From the NCBI RefSeq assembly GCF_000149955.1, contig NC_030995.1, positions 2,588,948 to 2,652,947 on the forward strand: 64,000 bases of DNA, in the 5' to 3' direction. The notes below the pieces were generated by a model. That model did no database searches. It was not told the origin of the DNA and saw nothing but the letters and a program-made list of their open reading frames with translations. The DNA comes from Fusarium oxysporum f. sp. lycopersici 4287. Its lineage: Eukaryota > Ascomycota > Sordariomycetes > Hypocreales > Nectriaceae. A program made the translations under genes and the position numbers. How positions within the stretch are numbered: position 1 is the first letter of the stretch; each line of letters opens with the position of its first letter. Of the stretch, positions 47,334 through 58,397 are shown in pieces.

Positions 47334-48236
47334 ATGGACGGACGAAAGCTTGTGCTTGTGACAGGCGCCAACACCGGTCTCGGGTTCCAAATTGTCAAGG
47401 CCATTTGCAGCTCCGATACAGAATACGAGGTATTGGTCGGGGGTAGATCTATCCAAAAGGCTGAGCAGGCCATCACGAGCCTCAAGGAACAGTTTCCCTC
47501 CAGCCATCTTCATGCTATTCAAGTTGACGTTGAAGATGATGCATCCATTGTCTCTGTATTTGAATATGTGAAGACCAAGTATGGAAAACTCGATGTTCTC
47601 ATAAATAACGCAGGTGAGTTCAGTCTCTTCAAGAATGCTTCCGCAATACTGACCGGCAATGCATCAAAGGTGCCCAATTAGACCAACAACTGGCCGCTGG
47701 CAAGATGTCAGCAAGAGAGGTGTGGAACAAAACCTATGATGTCAACGTCACCGGGACCCATCTCTTGACTTGGACTTTCGCCCCGTTGCTCCTCGAATCC
47801 AGCGATCCCCGCCTTATGTTCATCGCTAGCGGTACATCTTCTCTTACCACGTCTGAAAATCCAGATTTCCCTGTCAATAGGCAGCCCAGCAAAGGGTGGC
47901 CCAAGACCCTAACTAACTTGGATTTGCCCGCATACCGAAGCAGCAAGACTGGAATGAACATGATGATGAGGTACCATAGAGTCAAGCCAATGCGAGAGAT
48001 TAAGCTAACCCAAAGTTAGGGAGTGGTTCAGGATTCTTGGTCAGGACGGCGTTAAAGTATGGGCTATTAGTCCTGGATACCTGGCAACCGGCCTTGGTCT
48101 TGGCCAAGAGACGAACAAAGCACAAGGCGCGATTGATCCTGCGATTGGGGCTGCGATTGTCAAGGATGTTTTAATTGGCGCGAGGGATAAAGATGTTGGC
48201 AAAGTCGTATCAAAGCAAGGCATTCAGCCTTGGTAG
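47334..48236 (+). CDS. Short-chain dehydrogenase/reductase (SDR)
   Basis: Exons 47334-47613, 47670-47970 and 48020-48236 (introns 56 and 49 nt) give 265 aa, the standard classical-SDR length. Cofactor motif VTGANTGLGF (TGxxxGxG), LDVLINNAG (NNAG), catalytic Ser in FIASGTSS and catalytic Tyr/Lys in YRSSKTG (YxxxK) are all present, followed by VWAISPGYLATG, the usual PG motif. Expected to be an NAD(P)-dependent alcohol or ketone oxidoreductase in the cytosol. Together with the divergent NmrA protein and the adjacent regulator at 48.4-50.4 kb it may form a separate small module. Confidence 0.9.
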
Positions 48237-48384
48237 AGCTCAATTCCCATTCATAGGTCGAGAGCCGGGGTTGCTAGAGACTCAGCTTGAATCACAGACT
48301 GAGTCAAGGATTCAATAACAAGTTCATTTCTGGAGCTTTAGTGGAATATGTCCCCTAAACCTTGGTTTTTGATCTAGCCAACAT

Positions 48385-50379
48385 TCAATGATGAGAGGTA
48401 TCAAACAGTTCGTCGAGATAGTCCCAGTTGGTTTGGTTTAATAGCTGGGTCTCACTCCATTTCCAGCTCGATCCCTCTCTGTCATTTAAGGATGGTCTCA
48501 TGGTGTTTATCGGTTGTAACGTATTCATATCAGACAGTACCTGCATGCGCTCGCCACTTTGTTGCGCCTCCAAATGAATAACAGTGGCTTCCACTATTGA
48601 TAAAACTCTAGATCGTGCTCTTGCTCCATCTTCCGATTGTTCCATTTGGATCACTGTTCTGGCTCTTTCTAAAAGAAGCTTTGTTCCCGGCTCGCCGATA
48701 TGGAATCCATCTGTTGCCTGGTTTGTTGCATAAGCCACAAGACATAGTGTAGTTACACCGAGTAAGAAGTCATGCCAAGTGATGCTCTTCATAAGCCACT
48801 CCTCGGTATCCAGCTGACCTCCAGGCTTACACTCCTCATAAACACGCAGGAGATCAGATACCAAGGCAGATGACGCGGCATAGCATTCTCGGACGCTCTT
48901 GTCTCTATGTCTGGTCACATGTGGACGATGAAGAACACAGAGACATTTGTAGTATACAAAAGAGATACAAAGACGAGCGACAATAAGTTGGGGATGATCG
49001 ATTATACAATTTTCGATTGGCCGAGGCTGATATATTTCCGGTAGGGCTTTGTATAAACCTTTCAGTTCGGTGTCCAAAGCGTCGATTTCACTATCCTTTG
49101 CTTCGTGTAAGCGATCCGTCAGCACATGTTGAAAGATCTTGTCGAATATTGTCATAAATCCGTGCTTCAGGATGCAAAATGTCACAACAGTCACCTCGGT
49201 ATTGGGCCGTGAGGCAGGAAGTTGAGTGCTATTTTCGTCAAAGTCGGAGTCGAGGAGATTGCTTGGAGCCCGTGTGTTTGAGACTGATAAGACGATTCTA
49301 CTCGGAACACCCAGGTGGAATGATACCAGAAGATCAAGCTGTAAGAACATACTCCATGCCCTACGTCGCATTTCTGCTGCGAAGGGACTCAAGCTTGGGA
49401 CGCTGCGCTCTCTGTGATAGCCTGAAACCGTGGCTATATGGGCAAGCATGCTGAGAAGAGAACCCATGTCTGGAGAGATTTCTAGACAAGTGACGAAACG
49501 TGATTGAAGGTAAAGCAGGAGTGCTTCAAAGCAGAAGGGCTTGGGACGGAAATACTCGCCCAAAGCAAGACACTGGGCAGCAGCAATTGTGAATCCATGC
49601 CCTGGTACCTCGTTTTCTCTACTGGTCCGTGAAATATTGGCGGCCATGAACAGCATTGAAAAGAGTATCGAGATCCAGAGGGGTGATGCTGCAGCAGGGT
49701 CATTCCAAAAAGCCTCATACTGCCTCCGAAATTGCACTGCGTGTATGAACGGCGTGATGTACAGCCGAACTCGGAAGTATGCAGAGACCAGGCGGTCGGT
49801 ATCCCTTCGCGAGGGAAGATGAGTGTTGAGTACTTGTTCGATACTCAGAGCTTGCGAGAGACCGGCACCAAACATGACGCCTATTCCCATCCCGGCTTCT
49901 AATTGAGGAGCGCTGACGTCTTCAGCATCTGTAGAATTGTCCTCGAAAGAATCTAGTGTAGACCTGAGCGCTTGTATATCATCTAGCATGGCTGACCAGT
50001 GTGTTGTGCCGCTCTCAGTCTGGTAACAAAGGTCAGAACGCGAAGATGACGACGCAGTCGCATGTTCCACGATGCCCGGATCTGGTGGCGACACAGCACA
50101 TAGAGTGGCATCTTGAACTCCGTCATTGGTAGCCGAGCGTTGTCCCGAAAGCATTTCGACGAGGTGCTCCAGATGTTCAAGGCGTGCTTGGGCCTGGGCT
50201 TGGCGGACACGGTCGCGCTCCGAGTTATCGGGGGAAACTTCGTAGGAGCAGGATTGAATATCTCTCCTGCGAACACAGCTGCCACAGGGGCTTTCACGAT
50301 CACATCTGAGCTTCCTCTGTCGGCATGCTGTACAGGCCAGCCGCTCCCTATGCTTTTTCAACCTCGAACCAGAGCTCAT
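48385..50379 (-). CDS. Zn(II)2Cys6 transcription factor (Fungal_trans domain), intronless
   Basis: Single exon, 664 aa, unusual here because other regulators have introns through the zinc cluster. Cluster LACTACRQRKLRCD...PCGSCVRRRDIQSC with ligands Cys16, 19, 26, 32, 35 and 44; a basic leader (RLKKHRER) precedes it. A short helical dimerisation-like segment follows (RVRQAQAQARLEHLEHLVEML). The middle homology region (YFRVRLYITPFIHAVQFRRQY, PFAAEMRRRAWSMFLQLDLLVSFHLGVPS) is the Fungal_trans domain. Likely nuclear. It converges on the SDR gene 148 nt away. Confidence 0.9.
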   Translation of the reverse strand: MSSGSRLKKHRERLACTACRQRKLRCDRESPCGSCVRRRDIQSCSYEVSPDNSERDRVRQAQAQARLEHLEHLVEMLSGQRSATNDGVQDATLCAVSPPDPGIVEHATASSSSRSDLCYQTESGTTHWSAMLDDIQALRSTLDSFEDNSTDAEDVSAPQLEAGMGIGVMFGAGLSQALSIEQVLNTHLPSRRDTDRLVSAYFRVRLYITPFIHAVQFRRQYEAFWNDPAAASPLWISILFSMLFMAANISRTSRENEVPGHGFTIAAAQCLALGEYFRPKPFCFEALLLYLQSRFVTCLEISPDMGSLLSMLAHIATVSGYHRERSVPSLSPFAAEMRRRAWSMFLQLDLLVSFHLGVPSRIVLSVSNTRAPSNLLDSDFDENSTQLPASRPNTEVTVVTFCILKHGFMTIFDKIFQHVLTDRLHEAKDSEIDALDTELKGLYKALPEIYQPRPIENCIIDHPQLIVARLCISFVYYKCLCVLHRPHVTRHRDKSVRECYAASSALVSDLLRVYEECKPGGQLDTEEWLMKSITWHDFLLGVTTLCLVAYATNQATDGFHIGEPGTKLLLERARTVIQMEQSEDGARARSRVLSIVEATVIHLEAQQSGERMQVLSDMNTLQPINTMRPSLNDREGSSWKWSETQLLNQTNWDYLDELFDTSHH

Positions 50380-52496
50380 GGCTTGATGGAGGACAAATTC
50401 TATTCAGTGATGATTAACGAACAGAGCTGACTTTTTATGAGGGGTCTTCAGGTCCACGCGATGCCTTACCGAGTGCTAATCCATAACAGGGCTAGTGCAT
50501 GTCTATAACTTCTGCGGAAATAATTATAAGTGCCCGGCGCTAAATCAAAGTCGGGATTGGCAGCTTCCGAGGCTCGTACATCATAATTCAGGGATGACTG
50601 CAAGCCTGAGGCCCAGGTACTTGAGGCCTGCTGCTTTGTTATCGGCAAGGGTTGATAATATACACAAGTTGCCATTTTCATCCATGCCCGGGTCCACCGG
50701 TGCAACCAGCAACTTATTTCGATACCGCAAAATTTGACTATTTTGTTCTTGACAAAAGCGAAAGCAGAGCACAATACGGCCTAATATTCCTCATGCTTTG
50801 CGATGCATGTAACGGTGTTTCCCTGCTACGCTCTGCGCTGCTTCCCTCCCTACCTGTTGTCTCTTCTTTTACATTGTTTTCTTGCAAACGGATGCGCGTC
50901 TGTAAGTCCAACAAGGCTCGCGTGTAATTATAAATTAATTCTGGTTGCTCTCTCCATATTTCTTGCCAACAGCCCAACTGCAGACGGAAGAATCTCATTT
51001 CCAGCGCATTGATGGTTTTATTCTCGCTAGGTTATCGGCAGGCTCTGTCGGAGGTTGGGAATGGGGCTGTAATGGCGACAGAATGATCTCCTAATGATTA
51101 AAGAAGCACCATTTGCGACATTCGTGCCTGTGCAGACCAAGAATCACAACGCTGGGGATTCTCAGGGATACAATATGCCATATGCAGAAGTTGATACGTT
51201 GTGACATTTCGCGAGTTAAATCACACGAATCGAATATAATACATAAGCTCATAATGAATTAAACAAGATAACCCCTTGGGCGACACTTGAGCTTTGATTA
51301 TGCTTTTTAAGTAATTGCTAGGAAAGAAAATGATAGATGGTAATAGTTTATAGATAGGTAGCTTCTGCTTTTAGTAGGCTCTTAGATGTGGTCTGGGCCG
51401 TGGAAGCCTCGAATAGGTCGGGACAACCCTAACCCTAACACTGACTAAATATATATCATAGATAGGACTTATAATAATTTATATATTAGGTATTAAAATA
51501 TAACTTCTAAGAGTCCCTAAAACACTAAAGTAATAGCAGCTAATTTATAAGCTGCCTATCTTTGAATATCTTAATCCTTCTAGCTAGATAAATCTAATAG
51601 TTAGAAAAATATCATACTTGGCAAATCTATTATTTACAGCTACAAATTACTTACTATAACAGTTATGGCAAGCATTCCAGGATAAGAGGTCTAGCTTCGT
51701 TAGTGGGGTCAGATGGATGTCTGCGGTGACAGATATAATAATATTATATAAAACTCTTATATTAAAAAAAGGTAAATGAGCTAATTTACTATTATAACAA
51801 ATAGTAGGGTTAAGTCCTTGGTTTTGCTCCTGTAATTCTTAATTACATCTAGTGCCCAAGGGAAATGTCGTACTGCGTTTATGTCTGCTGATATCAAGCT
51901 TTGAGAAGCTAATTCATGTTTGTCGAATCGGCCAGCGTCACTAACCTCCTAATACTATGCTTGATTAGCAAGGCGCAGGCCACGAGTCATATAACCTTGA
52001 ATAACATTGGTCGACTATCTGATTCAAAGCTGAAGAGACTGTGAATCTCTCAGACTTTGGCGTCGGGGAGATAGGGGAAGCCGGGGAAGTCAGCTATGTC
52101 GTATGTTTGGCGGTATCTCCGGCTATTCATTACCCGCCTGGCATGGTACATTAGTCAGGGTGGCTACTATCCCCTCTTTTTACCCTGTATGGTGCTACGC
52201 CCGCGCGCTATCAACTTTATAATCCTGGCAATTCTGCGGTAAAAATGTACTTTTACATTTTGCTATCTTGAAATTTTATATATCTTTGATAAAAGTGGAA
52301 GAAACTGGGAGTATGAGATTAACCTTTATATATCCGTTAACTCCGGGCTTAATTACTAAGTAGTAAAAGAAAGGATATAGTTAGCAATTTATTATTTAAC
52401 ATAACAATAGACTCGCACTACCTAAATCCTCTTCTCAATCTAAATCACATATTCTCTGCCATTATATATAACTCTTTACCTACAATCAAAGTAGTT
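50380..52496. other. Long AT-rich intergenic region, RIP-like
   Basis: 2.1 kb with no supported gene. From about 51200 the sequence becomes very AT- and TpA-rich (for example 51440-51680 and 52180-52480), with stops in all frames, as expected for RIP-mutated repeats. It includes AACCCTAACCCTAAC at 51425-51439, a telomere-type motif. Short open frames at 50466-51012 have no features. Confidence 0.6.
51425..51439 (+). repeat. Short interstitial telomere-like repeat (CCCTAA)n
   Basis: AACCCTAACCCTAAC, two and a half units of the common fungal telomere hexamer, in AT-rich DNA. Confidence 0.7.
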
Positions 52497-52985
52497 ATGC
52501 CTACTCATACAGCTAGTCAACTGCCATCTAATGACCATTATCTAGTCATCATGCCTCAAATCGCCAACCAACCCCTCCTCGGCCCCCTTGTCAGCCTCAA
52601 TGCTTGGACCTATGCTATGGAAGCCCTACTCTACAAACGCCGAACTCCAGCCCTCAAAAAGTACAATATCAGCTTCGATCCAGAGATTGTTAAGCAGGAG
52701 AAGGCAACAAAGTTGCCTGCTTTTGTGCAGTGGCCGGCAGATAACTTCAATAACCTGCTCGAGCAACCGACCCAGTTCTACGCTATTTCTCTTGCGTTAA
52801 ACTTGTTGAATATCAAGGATAAGACTACAGTACGTTTAGCATGGGGCTACGTCGGTCTGAGAATCATCCATAGTCTGGTCCATGTATCGACTAATAATGT
52901 TCTCATCCGCTTTCCGGTTTTTGCCGCCAGTTCACTCGTGCTTGTTGGAATGACGGCCAAGGCCGTGCTGGAGCTTTGGTTTTAG
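52497..52985 (+). CDS. MAPEG-family membrane protein
   Basis: Single exon, 162 aa from 52497, or 144 aa from the in-frame ATG at 52551 (MPQIANQPLL), which may be the real start. The segment NFNNLLEQPTQFYAISLALNL followed by LAWGYVGLRIIHSLVHVSTNNVLIRFPVF is the MAPEG signature (ExPxxFY, then the Arg/His-rich helix and NxxxxRF). MAPEG proteins are trimeric endoplasmic-reticulum or inner-membrane proteins including glutathione S-transferases; Arg and Asn of the last motif contact glutathione. It is flanked by AT-rich decay on the left. Confidence 0.87.
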   Translation: MPTHTASQLPSNDHYLVIMPQIANQPLLGPLVSLNAWTYAMEALLYKRRTPALKKYNISFDPEIVKQEKATKLPAFVQWPADNFNNLLEQPTQFYAISLALNLLNIKDKTTVRLAWGYVGLRIIHSLVHVSTNNVLIRFPVFAASSLVLVGMTAKAVLELWF

Positions 52986-53498
52986 AAGACGGATTAAATG
53001 TACAGAAAGAGATTATGTTTCTTATAGCATAGCTACCTTAGGAATAGTCTCTCAATCGGCTGGTAGCGGCGTCTGTATAATTACTGACCTGACAAAAAGA
53101 GGGTCGATTTTAACACCTACTAATTAGTTACATTAGCAGTAACTACTACTATAATATGTAATGATCCCGTGCTCAGTCCAAGACGGAATTGGTGTATAGT
53201 AATACCTGTTTCTTTGCTTATGAGCTAAATTTTATCGCTATTATGAGGGGTGAAGGCTTTACTTCTAACCCAAAAAACATTCCTATTCGAGGACAGGATC
53301 CAAGCTACAGTAATAAGAATCCCAGAACAATACCGCCCATTTCCAATATTCGGTTGCATTTCGAATATGCCTTTGTAGAGTATCTAAGGGTTCTAGTTGT
53401 GTTTCTTATATTTTCCTAATTCTCAATAGGTTACCACTGTGGACCACGAAACTCGTAGGATATTGATAATAATTGAATATCCTCTTTGAAGGTCAACT

Positions 53499-53535
<37 letters not shown>

Positions 53536-53862
53536 CATGGTCTCAAGATACAGGGAGTCGTGGAGCCGTAAGTAGAGGTTTGATGGCTGGCGGTTCTCAT
53601 CCCGAACTCTGCCGACTACTCCCCGAAAGCGCGGAAATACTGCACTACCCTCCACATAAAAATTCAATCGAAGGAGCCAACGGGAATTAGAGACTTTTAA
53701 GTCCGAAAATCCTGATCATTGTGTGGGTATAATCTAGGGTATGATGTTGTATTTCTAATACATTTTCTCTATCAAGAGCTATACATGAATTGTTGCACAA
53801 CCTCTGCTTCTCGGCCAAGTCATATTGGTGTAAAATCTTCTCAGAAAAACAACTGCAGCATA
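52986..53862. other. Intergenic region with poly-A tract
   Basis: 877 nt. An uninterrupted run of 27 A (53507-53533) follows the 15-mer AAGGTCAACTTGTAA (53489-53503). No gene supported; 53189-53419 is open but featureless. Confidence 0.55.
53507..53533 (+). repeat. Homopolymer A27
   Basis: Uninterrupted A run; length may be inexact because such runs are hard to sequence. Confidence 0.95.
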
Positions 53863-54771
53863 ATGAGCGGTAGCGTGCTTGTACTGGGAGCTGGTGAGCT
53901 CGGTACTTCCATCTTAAAGGAATTGGCAAAGCATCCTTTGAGGGGCAACACAACGCTGTCTGTGTTACTGCGCCCATCATCCATCAATTCAACAGTGGCG
54001 GAAAAGAAAAAGCAGATCGAGCGATTGCAAACGCTCGGTATCACGCCACAGCCCGGTGACGTCGAGTCTCCCACGTCGGAGCTCGCTGCTGTCTTCCGCA
54101 ACTATGACACCATCATCTCTTGTAATGGCATGGGTCGACCATCCGGGACCCAAACCAAACTAGCAGATGCTGTGATTGAAGCAGGTGTAAAGCAATACTT
54201 CCCGTGGCAATTCGGGATGGACTACGATGACATTGGAACGGGAAGCGATCAGGACCGATTTGACGAGCAGATTGATGTGCGGAAGAAGCTTAGGGCGCAG
54301 GACAAGACGGAATGGATCATCGTTTCGACAGGACTCTTCATGAGTTTCTTATTCTTACCGGACTTTGGGGTTATCGACCTCGAACAGAAGGTCACTCGCG
54401 GCCTAGGCAGCTGGGACACCAAGATTACCGTCACCGTGCCACGAGATATTGGCAGGGTAACGGCAGATATAGTGTTCGACCCACGAGGAATAAAAAATGA
54501 GGTCGTTCATATTGCTGGTGATACTCTATCATACAAGGAGATCGCTGATCAGGTAGACGATCGGTTCGGAGAGGGCATATTTAAAAGGGAGCTCTGGGAT
54601 ATGGAGACGTTGAAGAAGCAGCTTGCAGAGGGCCAGCCTGTGGCGAAATACAAGGCTACTTTTGCAGCTGGTAGGGGCGTTGCTTGGGACAAGGAGAAGA
54701 CGCTGAATGTGGCGAGAGGGATTCAGATGACTGGGCTAAGAAAATATCTCAAGGATGTAAACTTGCCATAG
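53863..54771 (+). CDS. NmrA-like / isoflavone-reductase-type protein, intronless
   Basis: Single exon, 302 aa, starting MSGSVLVLGAGELGTSILKELA (GxGxxG Rossmann motif). The longer open frame from 53719 adds 48 featureless residues, so I prefer 53863. VLLRPSS carries the cofactor-binding Arg, DTIISCNGMG and GVKQYFPWQFGMDYDDIG follow the PCBER/NmrA order, and WIIVSTGLFMSFLF is the substrate-loop region. Probably NADPH-binding; reductase or redox sensor. It is the third NmrA-type gene in the window but distinct in sequence. A 15-bp direct repeat lies on both sides of it. Confidence 0.87.
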   Translation: MSGSVLVLGAGELGTSILKELAKHPLRGNTTLSVLLRPSSINSTVAEKKKQIERLQTLGITPQPGDVESPTSELAAVFRNYDTIISCNGMGRPSGTQTKLADAVIEAGVKQYFPWQFGMDYDDIGTGSDQDRFDEQIDVRKKLRAQDKTEWIIVSTGLFMSFLFLPDFGVIDLEQKVTRGLGSWDTKITVTVPRDIGRVTADIVFDPRGIKNEVVHIAGDTLSYKEIADQVDDRFGEGIFKRELWDMETLKKQLAEGQPVAKYKATFAAGRGVAWDKEKTLNVARGIQMTGLRKYLKDVNLP

Positions 54772-55160
54772 TTATAGATTGCCGACTTTCGTTAGGATAG
54801 ACTAACAAAATAACACTAGAGCATTCATCGCCACTTCAAGGTCAACTTGTAATAGTATCCCGAGCGAAGGGAAAAGAAGAATTGCCTTCAAGTTTAGACT
54901 GACTGGTTTAGACTGACTGATAGCAAGTGAGACGCATGCTGGATAACAGCTACCTATGATAGCTCATTGCTCGTCATCTATGCATGTCGAGTTTAAGTCA
55001 ACAAATAGAAATTGCAAGCATCAGCCCAGGTCCGAGAAAAGCCTTATGCTAAAGCGATCAGCAGCCAAAACCACTCTTTGTGGCATAACAGAAACATCTA
55101 TGGCCGTCCGGTACAAGCACATATGTGGTAAACAAAAAGATTCCTTAATTATCATGCTAA
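54772..55160. other. Intergenic region
   Basis: 389 nt between converging units; carries the second copy of the 15-bp repeat. No gene supported. Confidence 0.5.
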
Positions 55161-56568
55161 CTAATCCATCTTTTTCAATGCCTCATCCATCGCCTCTCTC
55201 CGCTTCTGCGCCTTTTTACTAATAGGCAAAATACCCACTGACCTCAAAAGTAAACATATTATACACAGTGTCGTCATCATATAGCCTATACCTACACCCT
55301 TCATCCATGGCGCGGCAACTATGGTCCCGATGCAGCTCAAGATGTTTCGGACAAAGCTGTTAACGGCGACGCTGCCAGAACTACGCTTGCGGACAAATTC
55401 TGTGAGCATTGTTGTGCCTAGGGTCTATGTGGGTGACGTTAGTCTGAAGATTTTTCAGATTGCAATGACGGCGCATCTCGAGCGGCAGAGGGAAGAGAGA
55501 GTCGCTGGACTTACAAAGTGAAGCATAGATGAAAACCCAAAGACGAAAAGCAAGCTGATAGGTGCCATGTACTGGACCCTATAATACATTGTCCATCCAA
55601 ACCACAGCAGTGAAAACGAATATATGGTACTGGCGACCCAGGCATTCTCTTCATCCGATCCTCTGGTAGGTAAATAAGATTCCCTTACCCATCATATCGC
55701 CCAGTCTTGCGAGCCTCTCTTGCTATGATGGAATCCATCCATTGACCGCCGACCATTGATGAAACAATATAACCCATACCGGTAGACATATAGGTCAGTC
55801 CTATTGTCGTTTGCTTGAAGTTTGTACGGGGTTGAGCAAAGCCAGATTCAATGACGATATTAAGGACGTATACAGAACTAAATGCGATAGCGGCGATCAA
55901 TACTGTAAGAAAGACAGGCGGGAAGCGCAGGAGGAGGAGAACACTCAGAGGCTCGATCAGGTAGTACTTGAGCGCCGTCGTAAACTCCTTACTCTTGACC
56001 TTTGTAGAGTCTCGAGTGGACATGCGCATGAGCTCCTGTGTTATGGCAGGTTCACTTTTGCGAGTCAACGTCTCCGGAAGCAGGAAGAAGATAGCCACAA
56101 TAATGACAAAACCATGAATGGCCACGAACTACATGGTTGATCGCCAGCCCAAGCGTTAGGGTTAGGAGAGAGGAGTGTGCATATGGTAGGAAATGGATGA
56201 ACCCATAGGAGCAACAACCGTTGCCAAAGAGACCGTGGCCGTGATACCCCATTTCGTGGAGTTACGGTACTCATACGAGTTGTTGACTTCGGGTATGAGG
56301 GCGAAGCGGTCAAGAAGCCAACGCCGCTGGGAGCGCGGGACAATGGACAGTGGATGGGTATCAGACGGAGCCACTTCGTCGCACGTCTTTTCCAAAGATT
56401 CACCAGCCGCGCCTGAACCGATGGCTTTAATGTCGTTCCGACCTCGCATAGCATCCGTGTCATTGCCTTGTCTTTGGTTTGAAGCGGTATCCTCATGACT
56501 GAGTGGACAGATGGTGGCCGGTGACGTCTACCAGCTTCTTCGGGGCCCAAGTCACCGACAGCAGCCAT
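55161..56568 (-). pseudogene. MFS drug:H+ antiporter-type transporter, internally deleted
   Basis: The N-terminal part reads IVPRSQRRWLLDRFALIPEV and YEYRNSTKWGITATVSLATVVAPMGSSI, the start of a DHA1/QDR-like fungal drug transporter. After the first helix, where about 120 residues (helices 2-5) are expected, the frame runs into stops. The sequence resumes with LGWRSTM, which is followed by an in-frame TAG (56129-56131) where Trp is normal. The remaining half is recognisable: FVAIHGFVIIVAIFFLLPETLTRKSEP, then exons joined by introns 55626-55684-like and 55420-55515-like, to NSFVRNILSCIGTIVAAPWM and a Lys-rich tail ending at 55161. TTAGGGTTAGG sits at the deletion junction (56156-56166). Non-functional. 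Confidence 0.8.
56156..56166 (+). repeat. Telomere-like TTAGGGTTAGG at a deletion junction
   Basis: Lies exactly between the two recognisable halves of the MFS pseudogene. Confidence 0.7.
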
Positions 56569-58397
56569 TAGGAAGCGTCGATATCGGAGTGGCTCCGACG
56601 TTGGGTTAGGAATCTAGGCTCAAGTGATTATGAAGCTGAATTGGTAATTTTGGATTGATGTTACTGCCAAGTCCAGGCCTGGCAGGGAATTCGGTGTCCT
56701 AGCAACAGCATCTCGCCATTTATTTGCATTCTAATAGTCCTGTACAAAGGAGTCAAGAATAAGAGTAGGAACTGTTTATCTAGACATAAGAAAGAAATAT
56801 CAAAATGCCAGTAATACAGAATTGCCATTCCTGCAGCCGATCGAGGACTAGTTTGTTTTGGGCTGGTAATGATTGGGGTGTATCTCTCCGGGGAATGAAC
56901 GGCCTGGGTCGGATTGCCCAAGTTATACATAGTGCCTTGTATAAGCCTGTCTCCTTGTGATTGGAGGACAGGCCAGAAAGACCAGGTCGCTCCAAGCAGT
57001 TTCTGCCTTTTCTCGTGGTATCGTTGTATTGGAAAGCATGAGGTCTTATCTCAAGAAAGTGAGGTCAGAATAGGTTACTTCTTTCGCGCTACTATGAGAT
57101 GATAAGTCGACTGGTTGTGACTTGTGAAGGCCTTGAGAGCACCGGGGCAAGCCGCGGTGAGTGAGATAATACCACCAACCCTACGACTCCCGGGCCTTTC
57201 CCTTGTCTACGCGCAGGAGTGCTGACGGTGCCGGACACACCTGTTCAAGCTTCTTAATGCCTCGTCTACCTAACAAAGCAGCGAAAAGTTCTTAGCAAAG
57301 GTGCTTTTATTTTCTCTTAAGGAACTTATTATAAATTTATAATAATAATAAGTATAAAGGGGCTAAATATACCTCCTAAGGAATATATTTATAAAGCTAA
57401 CTAGGGCAAGAATACTAAGTATCTATCTAGAAAGATTATATTTATAATAGTTATTAGACCTAATATATAACTCCTAGAACCTTTTCCTCTTTTATTTATT
57501 AACCTATAATCTACAGACTAATATTAGAACTATTTATATTCTTAATATTATATAAGCCTAATTCTAAGTATTAGTAATATTTTAAGGCTTATATTCCCTA
57601 GGATAGGCACTATTAAAGGCCTTAGAAGCTTTACTATTTAAGATAAATAATATAATATAATTAAGTATATTAAATAGTTTTATATAGCCAGGATATTATA
57701 ATATATAATGCAGAATAGCAGTATATAGTATAATAGGTATAAGTAAAATATCAATAGGTCGCCTTAATAATAACTTTATAGCATTTTATATATTATTATA
57801 TCTAGCTTATAAAGCCTTCTTTTGCTTATTAAATTGCCAGTATTTATAGACTAATATTATAGAACTGCGATTTACCAAGTTTTAAATATAGGATATATAT
57901 GGCTTGCTACTAGCGGCCATATTACGTCGAATATCTTTGCCCCTATTCACTATGTAATGCTTATCCTATAGAATATAAGTACATATATAGAAGTATAGCC
58001 TCTAGGGGGAGTTGCTCTTACTATAATCTTTATGTAGTCGGCGTTGAGAGATGTATCCCAAGGAACGAGTTTATGCCTAGCTGTCCCCTAACTTTTTATA
58101 AAGCTCTTTAAACACCCTTCTAATTGGCGGATGTACCTTTGCCGTTCTGTCATCCACTGTAATCCCAAGAACTAACGGCTTTTGTAGATATTCTTGGACG
58201 TCTTCTCTCCATGGCATAGGAGGCAGTTGAGGATCCAGTCTCCAGCACTTAACCTAGCTGACAGCTTTCGAGGCTAATGTGATAGTACTGAGTGTTCTTG
58301 TCATAGAGCTGACGACAGAAGGTATCTGATGCTGTCCATCTTGTGAGACCGCCACGCCTTTGTAGGAAAACCTCCCACTCAAGTTTCAGTTAGCAGG
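56569..58397. other. Gene-free region with extreme AT-rich block
   Basis: 1.8 kb. 57290-58060 is almost pure A/T with abundant TA dinucleotides and stops in all frames, consistent with a RIP-degraded transposable element. No intact terminal repeats or coding remnant recognised. 56600-57290 is of normal composition without a supported gene. Confidence 0.65.

Larger units (their letters stand above)
53489..54852 (+). repeat. 15-bp direct repeat bracketing the A27 run and the NmrA-like gene
   Basis: AAGGTCAACTTGTAA occurs at 53489-53503 and at 54838-54852. It resembles a target-site duplication in length, but the poly-A lies at the wrong end for a simple retrocopy of the enclosed gene. Confidence 0.6.

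Noticed and set aside
50466..51012. Several 60-100-codon frames on both strands
   Set aside because: Overlap each other, have no features and border RIP-like DNA.
53719..53862. 48-residue N-terminal extension of the 53.9-kb NmrA protein
   Set aside because: The Rossmann motif starts at the later ATG, as in the family.
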